A stretch of 64,000 nt of DNA from assembly GCA_009829735.1 (NCBI GenBank), contig CM020620.1, positions 21,302,020-21,366,019 of the forward strand. Reading direction: 5' to 3'. A program made the position numbers and the translations under genes. Positions 52,388 to 63,815 of the stretch are shown piece by piece. This stretch comes from Pyropia yezoensis. Lineage: Eukaryota; Rhodophyta; Bangiophyceae; Bangiales; Bangiaceae. The notes under the pieces were generated by a model. It did not search any database and was not told the DNA's origin. It saw only the letters and a list, made by a program, of their open reading frames with translations. How positions within the stretch are numbered: position 1 is the stretch's first letter; every line of letters begins with the position of its first letter.

Positions 52388-53843
52388 GTGTCCTCCATTG
52401 ATGACCGTTGGGTCGTCCTCGAGATTGCCTCGTCGCGTCAGCCCTCTCGACGAGACGCGCCAACCGCACCTTTGCACCACGACGGCTGTCGTTCGCCTCC
52501 CGGGACCCGACGCGAGCCCGCCTTTCTTTTAGACCGGGAGGAAATAAAGGCTGCCCTCCTGCGACGTTCTTTGCCGTGGTCAGCCGACCGTCGCCGCCCA
52601 TCGTTTCCTCCTCCCCAAGCCACCCAGCCACCCTCCTATGTGCTCACTCATCCTGTCCACTTCCACCAAGTCACCGTGGTACCTGCTGTCCCCTCTGTCG
52701 AGACCCCTCGCCCCGTCCCGGCCGCGGTTCCGGGGCAGGCAGTCCCTGACGAGTCGTCGGGGCCGGCCGACCTCCCCCCAGCCCGTACGCCCGACGACGT
52801 GCCTGACAAGGCGCCGGCCAGCAAGAAGAAGAAGGAAAATTGCAAGGCAGCCAGGGGTGCACGCACTCGAAGCTGCCTGGCGGGGGAGTGTGTGGGCCTG
52901 CTTACCGCGGCAGCGACGCACTGTGCCTCGCTCCGATCTGGCAGGACAGCCCTTGGCAAAAGCCAAGCAACCGCGGCTCTGCTCCAGGCCTTTGTCGAGG
53001 CGACGCCTGCTAAGGATCGCTCTTCAGCCCGAAGGCGTGACATTGAGCAAGCCCTCCGTAAGATCAAGACCGTGCGCACAAAGTACATGGAGACACGTAT
53101 GGCACTGGTTCAGTCCAGCTCGAGCACTGCTGAACGCGAGGGCGCCCTCCTCGCCTTCGGTGCCTCAGTGCTGTACGAGCTGGCCCGCGGGGTCTTCAAA
53201 ATGTCTTTCGTCTTTAACGAGGCGACTGTGCGCGAGCCGGTCGTCATAGGCAGCGCGCCCGCGGTTGCCACCGCGGCCGCTGATTTCAACACGGGCTTGG
53301 ACGCGGCTGCTGATGTCGGCGCGGCCGACGCTGCCAACGCCGGCGCGCCTGCGGCTGACAGTGCCAAAGCGGCCACCGCTACCGACGCGGGCGGAGCTGG
53401 CGCCCCCAACGCGGATGGAGCCGGCGCTGACCCCACTGGTGCAGCTGCCGAGGGGCCCGATGACGGTGAGAGCGACGGGGCAGACACAAGCGCAGGGAGC
53501 GGGGGCGACGACAGTGACGACGGCGGAGCGGCTGCCGCATCGGCGGTGAACCTGTTGGTCGCCGCCGAGGGCAGCTCTCCGACCAAGAAGCCCAAGCGGG
53601 AGACCACTGCGCGGGTCTTGCGCGAGCAAAGACTTTAAGAGCAATATTGATCAAGACAATGCTGGCGGTGGTGGGTCGACCAACCGCGGCGGCCCGTCCG
53701 GCGACCCGGCCGGTGGGAACTGCGTATCAGATGATGCTATTCGTCAAGCCTTCTTGGAGATGATCTCGGCGTACACGGAGCGGGCACGCCGTGAGGGAGA
53801 GTTCTATGCTTTTTGTTGTGGATTCCTCAGTGATGGACGCTAG
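52388..53843 (+). CDS. Possible Harbinger ORF1-like protein, frameshifted or spliced
   Basis: A 416-codon open frame without a clear initiating ATG (52,388 is GTG), so a 5' exon is likely. It has a Pro-rich N-terminus and a Lys-rich patch (PASKKKKENCK). A helical region follows (KSQATAALLQAFVEATPAKD, RRRDIEQALRKIKTVRTKYM), then an Ala/Asp/Gly-rich linker and a basic end (SPTKKPKRETTARVLREQ). After the stop at 53,636 coding-like sequence continues in the +1 frame (DDAIRQAFLEMISAYTERAR) to a TAG at 53,841. It faces a Harbinger transposase relic at 55.2 kb, as the frame at 9.9-10.2 kb faces another. A DNA-binding partner ORF of Harbinger elements is a hypothesis; a host gene is the alternative. 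Confidence 0.4.
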
Positions 53844-55193
53844 GGCGAGAATGACGCACTTCTTCAAGTGAGGATGCAAGCACTTGACGATCATTAGTAC
53901 GCTTGAGCCCCCCCCCACCCAGGGGCACAACGAACCCCCGCGGCACGTCGACATGCGACCCCATCTTTACTCCCCCGTCACTCGTCATGGCCATATCTGT
54001 TCAGCCACGTATCGTCCCAATCGGTCCCTCGGGGACGCCGTTCACTCCTCATCTTTCCCTCCTCCACCAGCGGTCACGCCACCCAGCACACAACAGTCCC
54101 CGGCCGCCCCCCGACCACCAATATCCCGGTCCGCCCCCTCGGAGAAGGCAGTACACATAGAGTCCCCTGTGCTCCCCCCACGATGCCATGCTCTCTTTAC
54201 GTCAGACGGGTACGTCTCCCCCCTCCCCTTCACCCCCCCATCCTCCTTGCCATAGATAAATAGGTATGCAAAACGGCGCCGGCCCATGTGCAGCTCAGCG
54301 AGAGATTGACCCCCGCAAGCCAGCTCACTGCCGTACACTAAACACGTGAAAAAGTCGCGTCCTTTAGCACCCCGACACCCCCCCCCGCCCCCGCTCCCCG
54401 GCGCTGCCCAACATCACAGAGAAGACCTGGTTCCCCACTATCACCACCTGCCTCTCCGGTCCGATGCCCTTGCCTCACCAGTCCATGAAGGTTCGTCCTC
54501 TCCCCCCCTCTGCACGAACCCTCGCCACACCCGTGGTGCGTGGCCATCAATCCCCACGCGTCCCAGTGCCCGACCAGGGCGACAAAGCAGGACAAAGACC
54601 CCCCGCCGCCCTCTTCGGCTGCCCCACAGTCCATTCGTCCAAGAGGAAATCCTCGTCCCGCCCGCACACCCGCCGCTTGCTTCTCTTCATCATGGTGAGC
54701 AATCACGGCCTCGGCGCCTCCCCCCATCTCAAAAAAGGAGAACATCCTCCCCCGCAGCCAACGCTCCCCACGTCAAAAAATGTGTCCCCCCCCCCCTATC
54801 CTTGCACAACCCGCCCCCTGTCCTACAACAGAAAGACACAGCACCCCGGTCTCCCCCCCTGGTTACTAATGTCAAAAGGTCACCCCCTGCTGCCGCTGAC
54901 CACTGCAATACGGCCCCGATGTCATGCTTTGCTAACCTGCCCCCGCCCAGCCCCCCTCCGCCTCTCAGCTCAGTCGTTATGAGCGCGCGCCAGCGTGAGT
55001 CCCCTCCAAGTGGAACAGCAAACAAGCACAGCCCTATGCCGCCCTCGCCGACGACCCCACCCTCCCCACATGTCCCACCGCTCGTCTGCCTTCCCCTCCG
55101 CAAACACTCCTCATCGTGCCAGCACGTTACGTCAAGATTGTTTACCAGCATAGATTCATCCCTGCTCCTCCACCCAAGGCAAGCCGAGCGCCT
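53844..55193. other. No gene seen
   Basis: C-rich stretches on the plus strand open Pro/Ser-rich frames (up to 374 codons) that look compositional. If the flanking ORFs are one Harbinger-like element, this is the spacer between its convergent genes. Confidence 0.35.
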
Positions 55194-55890
55194 TCAAAAT
55201 TCCCCAGCGGCGCTGCGTACCCAAAGAGAGCAAGCACTCGTCGCCATCGGGCGCGTCCGTCGCGACCTCCTCGCGGTCCGCCTCCTCCTCACAGCCTCTT
55301 CATACTCGCCCTCGCGGGCCTCGAGGAAGTTGTGCAGCGCAACGGCTGCCTCTTGGATGGCGGAAGCGAGACCGGGGTGTGCACAGATTTTGCGGATAAC
55401 GTTCCATCGACCCATCAAGCGCCCAAACGCAAATTCAACCTCTACCCGCACCTTGGCGTGCAAGTGGTAACAGCGACGCAGAAAAAGAGAACAAGAAAGT
55501 GGGCGGGCGATTGGAGGACACGTACAAAGCTGTGATATCCGAGCGTCAACAACAAGTGTCCCAGCGCCAAAGCACCCAGCACGGTCGTGAGGCCTGGTCG
55601 CCGGCGCTGCCACGACGCGCACACCGCACGTACACAAGCGCACAGCTTCTCAGAGAATACCGGGCATCCCTCCATCCCAAAATTCTCTCACAAACAGCGC
55701 TGCTGAACGCGAGAAGGGTCACGGGTACATACCATAAAAGCGGTCAAACCACATCCTGAGACCCGAGGATGAACTCTCCCTCAGCCATGGGGCGCATCGG
55801 CGCGTCCGGGTCCTCCATCGAGGCGCTCCAGGACCTTGCAAAATGGTGAGCATTGTAACCAGCCGGGGTACAGAAATGTCTCTGGAGGAC
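55194..55890 (-). pseudogene. PIF/Harbinger transposase relic
   Basis: The minus strand encodes HAKVRVEVEFAFGRLMGRWN, then AIQEAAVALHNFLEAREGEY (55.30-55.47 kb). This is the conserved C-terminal block with the last catalytic Glu and the ALHN motif of Harbinger transposases. Further upstream, in another frame, NAHHFARSWSASMEDPD and then GEFILGSQDVV resemble the segment ND..VFR.S...YILGD that carries the second Asp, which here reads Ser. Frame changes and stops separate the pieces, so the gene is broken or heavily spliced. An even weaker match (SPMDPPLRVFSV for the first-Asp motif GALDGTHI) lies near 56.27 kb. Confidence 0.65.
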
Positions 55891-58706
55891 CAGGAACCGC
55901 CAGAAGATCGCCCGCAACAATGCAAAACCACACCAATAAGGTACGCACTACAGCTGCAGCTCCCCCCCTCTCTCCCACTCCCCATCCCACCTCCCCGACA
56001 ACCCTCAACTTGATAAGAGCAGAGAACATACAAACCTGACCACCAAACAGCATTCCCTCTACTCAGCCGCGCAAGTCATGCCCAATCTGGCGCCGCTCCG
56101 CGGCATTTGGCCAGTCAGGCTTTGGGAGGCCGGCGGTAAGAGCGGTGATGACATGCGCACCTTACTTGGAGAATCTCGGCTCAGCGACGCCAACCGCGCG
56201 TGCTATCACCCGCTGCCGCCCCCCCTGCGCCAACCAAAACAACACAGAAAATACGCGCAGTGGCGGGTCCATGGGGCTCTGTCCACGCGCGGGTGCGGGC
56301 AGGTGTGGTGTGACAGCTGCAACCAACTCGCCTCCCGCGAGAATTTGTTGACTGCGTCACTGCGCGCCGCTCGTGGAGGTCCCGGGAGTGCAAAGAACGA
56401 AAAGGACTGGGGAATAGGGGAACAACACGACTGCCGTCCGCATAAACAGGTGCGCGGCGCTGAACGGGGAGCGGCTTCGCCATGTGCAGAGGCTGCTTGG
56501 TGCGTTTGCAGCGGACCTTCGTGGGTGGCGGCGCCACGGGAGTACACCCCTTGACGAGTCATCCTCTGTTGAGCTCTGTTTCGGAGTTGTCTCGTCTATT
56601 CCTGTTCCAGTCCATACCGCAGCCGCAACGCAGGCCGTCTGTTGGGCGTTTCAACTCCCTCTCAGCAGGAAAAAATACTCGGAAAGCCCGTGCAAACGCA
56701 TTGTGAGACCGGTCTGCTGCCCCGTGCAAGCAGTACTTCCCCTTAGTATGCGTCCCACAGGCCTAATCCGGGCATGCCTGTCACGGCAAAGGGCTTGTTG
56801 AACGCTTGTCAAACCTTGTTAATTCTTCAGCGTGGGCGTTTCCCTTTATTTTTTTTACATCTTCTTGTTAGCACCGCCGAGGGCCGTCCCGTCGTTCAAC
56901 CAGACATGCGGGCTTGAGACGTGTACAAGCATCGGACAAGGGTCAAAGGCAAAAATCATTTTCGACCGACCTGTACGGGGGTGTGAAGGGGGGTGTAGAG
57001 GACTACTTGACAAGGTCTCAACAACCGTTCTGAAGTCAAAACGCCCTTGCGGTGGATCCCGCAACAACGTGCACTGCGCAGGATGGCGTGTTGCGCAACC
57101 CTACCCTGTCACCGGCCGCTTCACCTTCACCCTGGCTTTTCACTCGATTTGACATTCGGCTGATTTTCCTTCTGAAGGTTCGCTTGACTATTTACGACCT
57201 GGCATTCTTTTACTACTTGACTGGTTTTCAGTACATTGTGCAACACGTGGGTCGCGGTCCCGTCTCGGTGCACGTCATCAATCGGGACACGCGTCCTAGC
57301 GCTACGTGTCTGGGCCCGGAACGGGCCTGCCGTCCATTGAGGCCAGAAGCAGCGCCACCTGTGGCTCTCAACAACCCACGGCCCGACGGCACGAACGTTG
57401 TGCGTCAAGAAAGCCCTGCCCGACGCGTCCCGCACTCGCTGTGCATCATAGCACGACAGGCAGCCCCAGACCCCGGTCCTCGCAGAGTCTCATTGCGCCA
57501 CTGCCCCTAGAGGTACGTCTCTACAGGCCATCATGGCCAATGTGATTTGTGATGGCTCCCACCGCCACCCTTGTGAATGGACGTTGGGAGGGTTGGACCC
57601 GTGATGGGCTCGTCGGAGCATGCCAGCTTGTGGGCACGTCATAGCCCAGAGTTCGTCTCCGCGGCCCATTGGTGGCATCGGCGGAGGCCGCGCTCCCCCA
57701 CACAGCGGATTCTACGGTCCAGGCGGGTATCTACCAATCGCCCGTGCGGGGGCTGGTCGGCGAGGGGCACAGTCGAGCCAAAGATACACCGCCACGTCAT
57801 GAGCAGGTGTCGGGCTGTTTCGCTGGATCTCGTGCAATCTCGGCTTTTGGCCGGCGGGCCGTGGCCCGGTAGTGGCCAGCCGCCCTTGCCCACCGGGCGC
57901 CAGTGTCAGCTGGCTTCGACACGCGCCTCTTTTTTGCCTCGCAAGCTCCGCGCCGTCGGCATCAAGATGAGTGTTGAAACGCGAGCGTGGCCGTACCGCC
58001 GGCTGGGCTGGCGGTCTCCGGGATTGGTGTGAGACCGAGCACGACAAATCTCGGGGCCAGAACACCAATCGCGCCGGACCGAGCATCTCGGGCGCGTTTT
58101 TAAAGGGGGTTCCCATCTGGCATGGCCGTTGGTATCTCGCCGGCGCGTTGCGCCTCGCGGCAGCTCCGGCCCGAGTGCCAGGGCAAGGCAGGAAGGGGCG
58201 CGGGGGGGGTTGGAGGCTCACGCCTGTAGCAAGTCAGAGGGGTGTTCGCGGCCAGGGCTTGGAATGAAACGAGCACAGCCTGTGGCTGCATATGAATGGT
58301 GTCCTCGGCACCAATGGCGGTCGTCCGTCGGCGCGGATGTGGCACGTCTCGCGTACAAATACTGGCTCGGTTCTTGTGGGCTGCTCTCGCAACGGAGTTG
58401 GTGAGCCTGCTCCGTGGCACAGAACCGCCTCCACACCTGCGGGTGTGGGTCCACCCTTCCGTGGATCTTCATGCGCACGCCTCTCGGCACCCGCCGTCTT
58501 GCCTGGCTGTGCCAGCAACTGCCGGACTTTCTGTGTTCTTTGCACTGAGCGGCTCTGCCTTCCCCTCTTGGCCGTCGATGAGCTGTCCGTCACCTGAGGG
58601 ACCCATCCGCTCCTTGCGCTCGACGGTGCCGCTCCCTTGAGGCGCGTTCAAGTGTCGTCGCCACGTATCCCGACAGCGACGACGGTACCATCTTCACCCA
58701 CCCACC
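55891..58706. other. No gene I can support
   Basis: 2.8 kb of moderate-GC sequence with frames up to about 170 codons on both strands, overlapping and without domains. The first part may contain eroded 5' pieces of the Harbinger transposase. The rest shows no RNA gene, TIR or LTR that I can see. Confidence 0.35.
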
Positions 58707-59078
58707 ATGCTTCCCCCCACGGCCGCCTGGACGCAACCCGGCGAGTGGCTGGTGTACCACGACACGGAGGCGCCGCCGTCGTCAGCTAGTCAACCTTGCC
58801 CCCGCCATTCAAGCGGCGGCGCTGACGGCGGCCGTGATGCCGCCGGCGCAGGTGGTGGCGACCTTTGCGCGGCAGCGCGTCTCGTGTTGCTTCTCGACGC
58901 TGCCGCGGCTGCCAGCCGCTCTCCACCGCCGTCGACCGCGAGCTGTGCCAGCCCTATCGAGTCTCTGCTGCCCCCCAAGCGCGCGCCACGGCTCCCCGGT
59001 GGGGCGTCATCGCCGCTGGCGTCAGGTTTGTCAGAAGGCGGCCGCTCGGCCGTCTATGGGGACGCCACGCTTTCGTGA
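58707..59078 (+). CDS. Possible 123-aa ORF or first exon
   Basis: ATG 58,707 lies in CACCATGC after a CACCCA-rich leader. It encodes LPPTAAWTQPGEWLVYHDTE and then an Ala/Ser/Pro-rich stretch. From about 58,800 a different frame (IQAAALTAAVMPPAQVVATF) looks more protein-like, so an intron or frame change near 58,790 is possible. No family recognised. Confidence 0.3.
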   Translation: MLPPTAAWTQPGEWLVYHDTEAPPSSASQPCPRHSSGGADGGRDAAGAGGGDLCAAARLVLLLDAAAAASRSPPPSTASCASPIESLLPPKRAPRLPGGASSPLASGLSEGGRSAVYGDATLS

Positions 59079-60002
59079 CACTGGCTGGTCTACCTTCGCG
59101 ACGCGGCAAGCCGGGCGTTCCCCAACTCCCCGCGTCCATCTTTCTTCCCTTTCTGTCTGTGATTCTTCTGCTGCTGTTTTTTCCATATTTCTTTACGTAG
59201 GGGCCTGATGACCGCCTGCGGCTAGATGGGTTGGCGACTGTGGCGCTTCATTGCAGTGCCTGATAGCGACCGCGGCGAGCTGGGGCGGGACGAACTAGCC
59301 TTACGCCCTCGCACCGCCCCGCCGCCCCGGCTGCTGCTTTTCGTTTGTGGGTGTCATTCACCGCAGTGGAGGGCGCCGCCAGGCTTGGTGCCGCGAGCGC
59401 GACCTCAACATGTCGGGCACAATGGACGGCCGTGTGAGCGTGTGCAACGCACCGCGAGTGCCTCCGCTGGAGAGTTTCTTCGTCTTGGTTAAACAAATGG
59501 CATTGTTTTGTGTATGTTTTGTCTTTTGAAGAGCAAAAACGGGTGTCCTCGCTCGATTGCGATAAGAGGAACACAGTGCTCGAATGGCTCGTTCAGCCGT
59601 CGCCGGTGGAGATGCGGTAGTGATGCTGCTGTGCTGCAGTTCGAAGCACGTAATCAGAGACTGGTTACAATGGCGACGAACGGTTTGAAACAGAGGGTGC
59701 CGAGAGGTGGCAAGGGGGATGGATGCCCGGCCTCCAGACCTGGCGTTCCAACATTGCTACAGTATCCCGGCCATCCAACCGCTTCCTTGTCGGGCGGTAG
59801 TTCACAAGGTATGTACATGTACAAGTGGGACGCGCCTCTGTTTTACTTCCCATGCCCTCGGTCGAGAATCACGCCCTGGTCCACAGGATGGCAGCGACAC
59901 GACGCGGGACCCACAGGTGCAGCCGCGACGCATGCAAACATGCCGGGGTGGCGAAGGTACCCGTCCACCTTCTCCCTCTATGGTCAACAACAATCAAAGC
60001 CT
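59079..60002. other. No gene I can support
   Basis: Contains a plus frame at 59,226-59,492 (MGWRLWRFIAVPDSDRGELG) that might be a further exon of the same plus-strand gene, and otherwise short frames. Confidence 0.3.
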
Positions 60003-61805
60003 TCAGTATCCCCCGACTGCCATCGCTTTCGCCCCGCTGGCACCGTCGCGCAGGGGGGATCGCGTTGCCCGCGCCGGGCCGCCGCCACCAGTTCCACCCA
60101 AGTCAACAGGCAGGTCGTTCTGACCACCGGTACCGCTGGCTGCCGGCTCAACCAGAGGGCCCTCCTTACTGCCGCCGCCGGCACTACTACTCACGGCAAC
60201 CTGGGGAGCCGGCCGACGGCGCGGGTGCCGCCGGCCGTGCCGTGGGTGGAGGGGAACACCCGCCAACGGCGACGACGCGGGCGGTGGCGCCGGCGGCGGC
60301 ACTGCAGCTGCATGTCTGTTGCCGCCTGCTGTGCGCACGACGCCTGCCCAGCACGCCGCATGCCGGTCATCTTCCGTGGCGACCGCTCTGGGGACGCCGC
60401 CTGCCGCGAGTCGCCGGTCCCCGTCGGTGGCGGAACGGACAACGCCGGCCCAGCATGACTGCGGGTCTAGCTGGGGGGAGCTGCTTGCCGTCGGCGGCGG
60501 CACCTTGGAGACAGCCTGAGGAAGAGGGCTCACCGCGCCTGTCGGCGAAACGGCCTCCACAGGGCCTGCCCCCGGCCGCGGCTGCCCCTCAGCGGCAGCC
60601 GCTCGCGCAGCACGCGGCCCCGCCGGCGCACTCGCCGGCGCCACCTTCACCCCCACCCCCACCAATGCCACCCGTTCTCCATGCGACGGCAGCGACAGCC
60701 TCCGTGCCGCGGCCGCAGCGTCCACGCCGACCGTTTCCGGTGCGCGTGCGGCCGGACCAGACGACTGCCCTCGGTCGGGACGAGGCGGGGCAGGAAGGCA
60801 AGATGCCACCGGCGCCGGAGCCGGAGCTACCCCCACGGCCGTGCCCGTGCACGTCACCCGCACGAACTCCGTCGGTGGCGGCGTGGGGGGGATTGGGCGA
60901 CGCAACGACGATGGTGTCAGCAACGGCGGCGTCGGCAACGGCGATGGCAGCGGCGGCGGTCTGCGTGTGGCAGCAGCTGGAGGGGCACCACAGCGGGCGG
61001 CGACGGCGGCGGAGGCCGGGAGGCTGCCACTGGAGGCAGCCGCCTGGGAGCTATCACTTGAGGCACCGGCGGCGGCGACAGCGGCTTGTGTTCTCCAGGC
61101 GTGAATATCGATGGGGAGTGTCGATGCGGGCGAGGGCGTGACCGCCGCCATGGGGGGCGCCGGCGGTGGGGGTGCAACCGTTGCCGCGGCACCCGCCACC
61201 GCCCGTGACGCCACCGGCGGTGGGGTCGGCCGTGGCGGCGTCGACCCCGCCATCGCAGTTGCGCCTTCCCGCCCTCGCTTGGCCGTCGCGGCCGCTGCGA
61301 CCGCCGCGGGCGCCGGCGTGGCCACCCTACGGCTGGCCACTGGCACTGCCGGCGGCCACGCGGCCGACAGCACCGATGCCATAGACAGCTGCGCAATGGA
61401 AGGCACTCGTTCGGCAGACGCGACCGACACCTTTGGCAGGCGGGTGGCCAGCGCGGCCGCCAGCGCGGCCGCGCCGCCGCCACCACTGCCGCCGCTGCTG
61501 CCGCCACTGCCACCACTGCCGCTTCCTTTGCCGCCGCCACCACCTATACTGTCCTTTCCGTGACACGAACAAGCGGTGTGCGCATGGGCGCCAGCAGCCC
61601 TCGCGGCGGCGGCAACAGACGCCGTCGCGCGTCCACCTTGAGCAGCCGCCTCGTCCTCCGAAGACTCCCCGCCCCACCCGTCGTCGTACGGGATGTCCTC
61701 CGTAGTCGCACACCAGCGCAGCACCCTGTGCGGGCGCGGCGGACCGTCTCGCCGACGCCCGCTGGCGCCGCTGGAACGGAGGGCCGACCGTACCGGCGGC
61801 GGCAT
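60003..61805 (-). CDS. Hypothetical 600-aa low-complexity protein with CWAGVVR repeat
   Basis: ATG 61,805 (MPPPVRSALRSSG) follows a long pyrimidine-rich leader. The first 50 residues look ordered, with HRVLRWCATTEDIPYDDGWG. A Gly/Ser stretch follows, then Ala/Pro/Val-rich segments. Near the end CWAGVVRSATDGDRRLA and CWAGVVRTAGGNRHAA form a two-copy repeat about 35 residues apart. No known domain. The frame is chosen for its single clean ATG, leader and 600-codon length; the opposite strand is also open for about 430 codons, which I treat as a shadow. Possibly a regulatory, disordered host protein. Confidence 0.5.
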   Translation of the reverse strand: MPPPVRSALRSSGASGRRRDGPPRPHRVLRWCATTEDIPYDDGWGGESSEDEAAAQGGRATASVAAAARAAGAHAHTACSCHGKDSIGGGGGKGSGSGGSGGSSGGSGGGGAAALAAALATRLPKVSVASAERVPSIAQLSMASVLSAAWPPAVPVASRRVATPAPAAVAAAATAKRGREGATAMAGSTPPRPTPPPVASRAVAGAAATVAPPPPAPPMAAVTPSPASTLPIDIHAWRTQAAVAAAGASSDSSQAAASSGSLPASAAVAARCGAPPAAATRRPPPLPSPLPTPPLLTPSSLRRPIPPTPPPTEFVRVTCTGTAVGVAPAPAPVASCLPAPPRPDRGQSSGPAARAPETVGVDAAAAARRLSLPSHGERVALVGVGVKVAPASAPAGPRAARAAAAEGQPRPGAGPVEAVSPTGAVSPLPQAVSKVPPPTASSSPQLDPQSCWAGVVRSATDGDRRLAAGGVPRAVATEDDRHAACWAGVVRTAGGNRHAAAVPPPAPPPASSPLAGVPLHPRHGRRHPRRRPAPQVAVSSSAGGGSKEGPLVEPAASGTGGQNDLPVDLGGTGGGGPARATRSPLRDGASGAKAMAVGGY

Positions 61806-63284
61806 GTTGCCCAGCGCGAGAGCGAGGCGCGCCGCCGAGCAGGGGGGGGGAAGGAAGGGGGTTGCTGCTTCCGCTGGCCGCGGTGGAGCCAAGAGCCGAA
61901 AAAGAGGAAAGGCGGTGAAAGCAGGATGGCGGAGGAGTGATGGAGCCGTAGAAGTGAGCAAAGAGGGAGGAGAAAGAGCGGGGGAAGGGGGAGACGGAGA
62001 GGCAGGGGAGGGTGCGCGGTGAGCAGCCGCCCGTCGCGACGGCGCACGTCGCCGCCTGCGCCGCGTCGACCGGGGAGTGGAGCGCTCTACAGGCAAGCAG
62101 GTCGCGTGCGACCACCGGCCGCCCGCCGCAGGCGGCGGCGGGTGGAAGGGGCCACCGTCGGACCGCGCAGCTGCCAAGGTCGTGACGGAGAAGAGGGGGG
62201 GGACGGGGGGAAACCGACGCCCCCTCCTCCCCTCCTCTGTCAGCCGAGCGGGGGCAGCATCATGGGCACGTTGGGTCGGGGGCGGCACGCCGCCACGCGG
62301 CAGACGAGCGCGACGCGGCGGACAAGCGGAAGCCGAGCGCTACTTGGGCTGTGCCAAGCGTCGGCCAACCCCGCGGATCGAGGTGGACGTTTCAAAATCT
62401 AGTTGCCGTTTGCTCACCGGGCTCACCGTGTCGTTGTAGGTGGAATGGTCGGCCAACGATGACGAGGTCTCTGTCTTGAATTCCGGTGAGAAATGTATTT
62501 CTTGCGCGCAAAGAATCGAGTTGACACAGAATCGTCAACTCAGAATCGTCATGGCCGCTCACCCTGTTTTGAGTTTTCCAGGACTGCACCTCGTTTTTTA
62601 AGCCCTGCTGGCGGCCCCCGCCCGAGCGAGCGATGGCCTCCAGCAAGGAAAACAAGGCACACCAAACAGCACACGCTCGGCCATCCGCCAATCACGGCCC
62701 ACTCTCGTCCCACGGCCTATCTCAACGGCAGCCCAGGGCAAGGGCGCGGCCGTTGAACTGCTGCGGGCACGCGCGCTCGCGCTGCTAGACGGGGCTACAC
62801 AGCGGGGGGGGGTGCCAGCGCATATGCTTCCCTCCGCGATGGGTAGCCTACCGCCAAGCGGTACAGCCTGGCGGACAGCGCGCCGCGCTGCGCGCCGGCG
62901 TTGGGGCACGCGCCGCACGTCACGTGCGGAACGCGGCGGGCGAGGGGCGCGGTAGACCCGTGTTGCGTCGCCGGCCCGCGTCGTCTTGGCCATTGCCGTG
63001 CCGCCTCCTCCTCCGCTGCAGTGCCTGCCCTGGTGTCCCCCCGTTCTGTTTCTTTTTCCCCCCTCTTCTTCCTGTGCCGTCCCCTCCTCCCCAGCTCCGC
63101 TTGAGCTGGGCAGTTTCGCCGCCCCTTGGCCTTGCCCTCTACCCCCCCCCCCCCTTTCCCCTCTTCGTACCTTCCTCCCCTTCCCCTCTCCTCGACCCCT
63201 GCCCTTCGGCCTGTATCCCCATCCCCCCCCTCGCCCCCGTCCGCTCACATCCTTTGCCCCCCCGGCGTCTTGGTTTGTAGCGCC
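61806..63284. promoter_or_regulatory. Divergent intergenic region with pyrimidine-rich leaders
   Basis: About 1.5 kb between the minus-strand 600-aa gene and the plus-strand membrane protein. On each side the 150-250 bases before the start codon are strongly C/T-rich on the coding strand. The middle (62.4-62.6 kb) is more balanced and contains a direct repeat AGAATCGTCA/CAGAATCGTCA. No ORF is supported. Confidence 0.35.
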
Positions 63285-63815
63285 ATGGTTGCTCTCGGCG
63301 GCACTCCTCTGGGCATTGCCAGGCCCGCCCTCTACGTCGTGCATTGGCTATGGACGCTCGTCATCTTTGCTGCCACGTCCGACCAACTTCAAGGCAGTAA
63401 TGTTTGCTACTTCACGGGCCGTGCGTCCATGTGCAACTTTATCATTGCGTGGGGGGTCCTCGCGTGGCTCTTCACCTCTGCCGTCATTGCGGCCTACGTG
63501 CTGGGGGTGGTGGGGTCGTGGCGCCTCAACCAGCGGGCTGAGGCCGTCGCGTGGGTGGCGTCAGCGGTGTGGTGGCTCGTCGGCGCCATTGCCATCTCGG
63601 CCGCATCGACGCCGTCTGGGTTGATTCAGGGCCTGCCGCGATCGGCTGCGCACGCCGTCGAGACGTTTGCGTGGATGCTCGTGTTCCTGTCGGCCGCCTC
63701 GGCGGGAGTGGCGTGGGTGACCGCCACGGCCGAGGACAGGGCAGGGGAAGGAACTATGGGTGACCTGGGGCCCGCCCCAGACGTCGAGGCGCCGGGAGGT
63801 GTCTATATGGGGTGA
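63285..63815 (+). CDS. Four-helix membrane protein, MARVEL-like
   Basis: Starts in an ideal context (GCGCCATGGTT); 176 aa. Four hydrophobic segments are clear: ALYVVHWLWTLVIFAA (about 13-28), MCNFIIAWGVLAWLFTSAVI and onward (about 45-73), VAWVASAVWWLVGAIAI (about 86-103) and AWMLVFLSAASAGVAWV (about 129-146). The N-terminus and an acidic Pro/Gly tail (LGPAPDVEAPGGVYMG) would be cytosolic. Size, helix number and the long second helix fit the MARVEL/NCE102 type of vesicle or plasma-membrane organiser, but no diagnostic motif proves it. Preceded by a polypyrimidine leader ending TTTGTAG, which could also be a 3' splice site. Confidence 0.65.
   Translation: MVALGGTPLGIARPALYVVHWLWTLVIFAATSDQLQGSNVCYFTGRASMCNFIIAWGVLAWLFTSAVIAAYVLGVVGSWRLNQRAEAVAWVASAVWWLVGAIAISAASTPSGLIQGLPRSAAHAVETFAWMLVFLSAASAGVAWVTATAEDRAGEGTMGDLGPAPDVEAPGGVYMG

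Noticed and set aside
52388-53638. Start at the first codon of the open frame (GTG)
   Set aside because: Eukaryotic nuclear genes start at ATG; the open frame probably continues from an upstream exon.
54346-55470. A 374-codon plus-strand Pro/Ser-rich frame
   Set aside because: Caused by a C-rich strand, and its end overlaps the better supported Harbinger block on the minus strand.
59825-61141. A 438-codon plus-strand open frame
   Set aside because: It overlaps the 600-aa minus-strand gene, is Pro/Arg/Ser-rich without a domain, and has a poorer start context.
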